Source: Liolophura sinensis (taxonomy: Eukaryota > Mollusca > Polyplacophora > Chitonida > Chitonidae). From it: a stretch of DNA of 64,000 nt. Where the stretch lies: contig NC_088296.1 of NCBI RefSeq assembly GCF_032854445.1, forward strand, positions 27,771,064-27,835,063, in the 5' to 3' direction. The notes beneath the pieces were generated by a model. It was not told where the DNA came from. It ran no database searches and was given only the letters and a program-made list of their open reading frames with translations. The translations under genes were made by a program, and so were the position numbers. Below, piece after piece: positions 22,501-28,500 of the stretch (position 1 is the stretch's first letter; the number at the start of each line of letters is the position of its first letter).

Positions 22501-25500
22501 CTCACGTGCTTATCTGATGGCTATCCCGATCCAAACATCACCTGGAGATTCGAAGACAAATTTATCACATATGACTCGTCATACAGGAACGTTTTCCGTA
22601 TTGTACGAGTGGACCAATCCCATACAGGAATCTACACCTGTCTGGCCGTCAACTCTGAAGGGAGCGACACCGCGTCCAAAAACCTGAGTCTGGACGCCAA
22701 TAAACGTGAGTCACATCGCGTTATTTGTCAATAATTTAATTTCTACGAATGCATACTTCGATTGCACAATCCGATTTGTCTCATTTGTGCGTTTATACTC
22801 CAATAAACCGACAAAAAAATGAAGCCACACCCATGTAGAACTACTTTTTCCAACACTAGCTCTGGAAGAGACTGAAGGCATGACTGACGCCATGACAAAG
22901 TCATCTACCGCATATCCTTGGCGAGCAACAACAACAGCGCAAACGCATTATCGTCTCGAAAATTCTTCCCACGAAATGAATTCAACTCGGTCTGCATCTT
23001 CTGCGCCCAAAGTTCTCTAGCTCGGAATTCAGATGTAAACTTTGCCTCGTCACTTCCCTCGCTGTGCATGTGACGTTGCTTAGTAACGGTAGAAGGTCTT
23101 TCACCAATTTCATTGGCTCAAAGAATCTCATTCATAAAGTGTGTATTCTGGAGCCTGCGGTGTTCCCTTCTTCAAAACAGTCAGCCAACATTTCTCATAG
23201 TTTGGAATGGAAGTAGATCATTAGATAACATCCTTTTATTCCTTAAACTGAATTATAAGGATTGACTATAGGTTTTTAGGTTTATTTGGGGTATAAACGA
23301 AAAAGACCGCTGTGCAAACTGTATGAATCCGTGGTTTACTTTTTGCTGTTCCAAAAAACCGTGCCACCAAGCACAGTGACTATTTCCTAAACGTGAGTAT
23401 AAGCTTAGATATCTAAATACTTCAGCTATAAAAAGAGATACAGCTGATAAACTCTTGTTCTGCGACAAGAGTTGTGTGTATTTCTGTTTTGTCGCCATCG
23501 TATGATGCATGATTATTTTTAGTACGGTGTAAAACACTTGTGAGTGACATTTAACTTCGTACTTAACAATTCTTCAATCATATGAAGACGAAGGAGACAT
23601 TAGGGTACATGTACGTGTAATGTACCTCCTTGATGAAGGACGGATTTCCAACGCTCTTTTATCTAGTGCTGCTGCACTGAGACGACTTACCGAAAGTACA
23701 TAAGCCGCATCGCCCGAGCCATTATATTGATACGGGTCAACCAGTGGTTGCACCCTCCTCTTCATGCTGAACGCCAAGCGAGGAAGTTACAACTTCTTTT
23801 AAGATGACTCGACCCAGGATTGACACGGGCGTTCTACCAACTGTACTCTCGGTGCTGGTTATAGTTGTGATGTAAAAGGGGAACGTAAATAGACACTGGT
23901 AAAGACCGATTACAACTTGTGTCAGAATATAATGTCTGCCAAACACAAAAAAGAAATCGTAAAAGAAGAAAATTGGCTTCAAAAACCTGCCAAAAAAGCG
24001 ACCTTTTTGACTTAGAACAGCAAAGATATACAGCATATATATAATACTATAATACACAAAGAAAAACATGGACTAACAGGGGTTTGTCGTATACAGTATA
24101 CCACAGAACAGTTTCTACCCATAACATCGTACAATTTGTCAGCGTGCGCGGTGTTTCTGCTGTTTGGAGCGTGTTAAACCTAATACTCAAGTGGACGCTC
24201 TACCAACTGTGCTATCCGGACCGGTAAAACACTTGTGAAATCAAGCAAATAAATATATTCTTTGAAGTGTGTGATCTTTGTAGGTAGAACGGTTTCTTCT
24301 CACCAGGCAGTGCTCTATTGGTCGACAGGGGGTGTAGCTCTGGGTGTGTTGATAATTGGACTGATTGTCACTTTGTGTTACTTTCATTTAAGAAAAACAA
24401 CCAATCAAGGTAAGAACTCCAGACGATTTTTTGAAGGGACAGTTCGTGTTACCTGTATATTGTTTTCACCTATATAGACAAAACTGATGAGATTTTTCCA
24501 TTGACATAACACAATTTCGACAAAGAGTTTTATCGTATTTCACTTTAACTTACCATTAGCAATTGAAACCAATCTGTAAATTTAACAGTTACAATGGGAA
24601 ACTTGCGTTTATACCGTATACTATAGAAAAAAGTAGTTTGTTGAAATAAAGAATGTAAGAAAACTGGTGCCAACACATATGTTACAGAGCGGAATTCCGG
24701 TGAGTCATTGGAATTACAGGTCATCACAGAAAGCGCTATGTCTGAAAACGTCATGCCCGAGAACGTCATGCATGAACGCATGACAGAGAACGCCATAACC
24801 GCACGAGTGATTCTTGAGAACGTCGTTGAACAACACGGAACAGGTATCAGCGAGATGTGCAGCTCTCTAAATAATAAACGTTGTCGGGCAACTTTAGGAT
24901 GCCCCAATCGCAGCAAATCGTATCAGTTTCTGCTGCGACACTGTGAGCCACTTAAGTTTGTTTGTCTGACTGGTTTTTACGCCGTAGTCGAGAATATTTC
25001 ACTAAAACGACTGCAGCCAGCACTATGGTGAGAGGAAGCAGGTCAGAGTCCGGTAGAAACCCGAGACCATCCGCAGGTTGCTGCCCCGTACGGTCAATGC
25101 TGTGTATGCGTTTTAGGAGCATACATTCACCTAGTAGTCTGACTAATTAGAGGGTTGAAATGACGCGAATCAATTATAAAATAAATGAATTAAGTAGTTA
25201 TTACAGGAAAGAACAGTGGAGTGCTTTCTTTTGAAATGCCTTGTTATGGCCATCAATGTGCATAACAGATTAGTCCTGCATGGTCATTCCAAATGACTTA
25301 CAGAGGTTGAGTGGTCAAAATCTCATATTCTGAACTTATGTATATCTTTTTTGCTTGTATTTGCTTTAATGTTGTTTTGTGTTCAAGTGGTGTCCCTAGG
25401 AACTATGCGGTACAACCCAGTCACTACACTACCTAGGTACCCTTTAGAAACACGCACACTGTACATGTAACAATATTTGACGGACTTACATATTGCAGAA

Positions 25501-28500
25501 GTCGGTTCCAACGAAGTACCCGCTTTTGAGACTGGAACTATAGCACATAACACAGGTCAGGAAAGAAGCCCATTTCTAGAGAGCCGAAGGACAAAACAAG
25601 AAACGGGAGATGAAATCATGCCAGACAAAGACCTGGGAGAAAATGTGATTCCAGAAAAACCAAGTGCAGAGGGGGCCTCTGGTGGAATGGCGAGTGCAGA
25701 TGTGGAGGAACATGGTTAGGCTGATGATTATCATGGAGCATACTGTGTTGTAAAATATAGTAAATTGTTCTGTAGCCTAAAGGGAATTGCTCTGTAGAAT
25801 ATAGCAAATTGTTTTGTAGGCTATAAGGAATTGTTCTGTAGAATACAGCAAATTGTTCTACAGACTAGAGCAAATTGTTCTGTAGCCTAAAGGGAATTGC
25901 TCTGTAGAATATAGCAAATTGTTTTGTAGCCTATAAGGAATTGTTCTGTAGAATATAGCAAATTGTCCTGCAGACTAGAGCAAATTGTCTGTAGAATATA
26001 GCAAATTGTTTTGTAGGCTATAAGGAATTGTTCTGTAGAATATAGCAAATTGTTCTACAGACTAGAGCAAATTGTTTTGTAGGCTATAGGGAATTGTTCT
26101 GTAGAATATAGCAAATTGTTCTACAGACTAGAGCAAATTGTCTGTAGAATGTAGCAAATTGTTTTGTAGCTATAGGGAATTGTTCTGTAGAATATAGCAA
26201 ATTGTTCTACAGACTAGAGCAAATTGTCTGTAGAATATAGCAAATTGTTCTGTAGGCTAAAGGGAATTGTTCTGTAGAATATAGCAAATTGTTCTGCAGA
26301 CTAGAACAAATTGTCTTGTAGGATATAGGAAATGGTTCTGCAGACTATAGCAATTTGTACGATAGAATATAGCAAATTGTTCTGTAGAATATAGCAAGTT
26401 GTTCTGCAGAATAAGCGAATGATACAGTTAACAGTTAACATCAATATGCGTACACATAGACCTGTAATTCTATTGTTGAACTCTTATATTAGACATAACT
26501 GATGGCAAATTATTATCATTGTTTCAAGTCGGAATGTCTTATTCACGCTGAATACTGAAAGCTTTGTTCTCATGAGTGGTCGCTGCTTGAAGATCAAAAT
26601 TTTCTTATTTTTAATACCTTCTCGAGCAAATTGCCATTTCAATTATCGTCTGATGGATTTAGTCATTTGATTTAGTCTTACGCAGAACTAATACCAGGGC
26701 CGAGCTGTTCGTTGTACTAGGGGGTTGTTATACCTGTACAGGTAGGAAACGACACGAACGTAGATTGCACCGGGCAGTGTAATACGATTGTCCCTTTCTC
26801 TCTCTGGCGGTTGGGCAGGGTAAATTTCCTATTCAATAAAACTGTTGCACCTGATAAATAGTTAGAGTGACATCAGAACTTATTATCTCTCTTAACATGT
26901 ATCACGGTGTAATTGTTTTGTAGTGTATGAAGACATAGCTGAAGACATCCTAACTGAAGACTCGCGTGAGTGTTACGTGTTTAGATCTGGTTAGCAACGT
27001 ACCATTCTATCTGTGAATTATGTAATGATAGATTCTTCTATTAACACATACCTACTCGTTCTTATAATTTCTCTTCAGCAATTTGAATTCTGTTTACGTG
27101 TGTGAGACATTACCCATTTTGGAAGCTAATTGGGAGGGGAAGGTGTTTTAGAAAAGGGAAGGAGTTGTTAGAGTCACAAAAATATTATTGCATCCTTGTG
27201 ACAAATATCACCCTGCCTTTACTTGTGTTAAGAGAAAAAACGGTGATATTTAAATAGGAGGGCGTCGGAATGAAGAAAGGACAAATTTCATGCCCGGTAT
27301 CATTAAACACGAAGTCATTAAGCGTGGAATGACCAAGCCTGGAACCGTTAAGCCTGCAATAACCAAACCTGCAATAACCAAGCCTGGAATCACCAAGTTT
27401 GGAAAGGCTATGTCAGAAGTTGTTAAGGATGAGATGCCAGAAGCTTCAATAGAGAAACGTGGTAAGACTTATTTTTTTTCAAGGCAGATTTACTTCTCTG
27501 ATTTTTTTCCTTTAGATTTTAAATGTGTAGACATACTTGACTGATCTTAATTCTGGACCAAAATGTTATTTAGTGAATATCTCCTTGAGGTGCTATTTTT
27601 ATCGCCACCACCTATCGCCACATATCGTTAAGAGGATATTGTTTCAGCTGCATTGAGAATGATAAGAGATGCTCAGTTTGGGGCAGGATTACAAATGGTG
27701 TGTTGTATGTGTCCTCTGTAATGCTCCATGAATCCTCTAACAACTGCATAGCGAAATGTCGCTAACGCCCATACAGAACCGAACATTTCTATACAGTAGT
27801 CTATTTGTGCTGTGTGAGGGCGGGATGCGGCTGAGTGGTTAAGATGCTTGTGTGTAATCCGTACGACAATGGATGTTAATGAAACCACCTTAATTGTAAT
27901 GTTTGTGCCTCTCAGCTTATCAGATATATCATTGCTACTATTAAATGTTTTAGGGCTGCGTTGGAATGAAGGATGTTCCCCCACCATGCCTGGAAACGCC
28001 GCACGGGAGAAGGCGGTGTTAAAAAAAGGCATCCCCAAAAAGCCAATACCGATAAAGATGACCCCAGTGATGACTTTGTCACATACCGCTATGACAGAAC
28101 AGTCTCCGCCCCTAAATCTCAGCCCAGAGAAAGCCCTGCCAGAACACATCTCGTCAGAAAACGTGACTGTTGCGATGACAGGCGCAAGATCTAGGGAATA
28201 CGGTAAGGCTGATGTGTCTCACACCAAGTAAAATTGAGGTAGATATTGAATCTTTAGGTAGAATTCACATTACATTTTTGACATTGCCCAACTGCACCTA
28301 CATTCCTTTAGCTGGATGTTCCTTTTTTGTATTAAACGAGTCGTACTGTTCATTTCGCCATTTATGGGCCTGTTGGTAGTGTGTGCATTCATTTAGCCAT
28401 TTATAAGGGCCTGCTGGTAGTCTGTGCGTTGATTTGGACATTTATATGGGTCTAACAGTAAGTGTGTGTTGGTAGTGTGTGTATTCTTTTGGCCATTTAT

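Noticed and set aside
24262-24477. Reading the TM exon as a separate small membrane protein
   Set aside because: Consensus splice sites at 24284 and 24409 in phase 1 fit the receptor chain; the ATG at 24262 lies in the intron.
25735-26412. CRISPR-like regular repeats
   Set aside because: No unique spacers, eukaryotic intron context, no cas genes; simple minisatellite.
27780-27845. tRNA-like 'gcggctgagtggttaagatg' segment in receptor intron 9
   Set aside because: Only an A-box-like part; no B box or cloverleaf that I can see.
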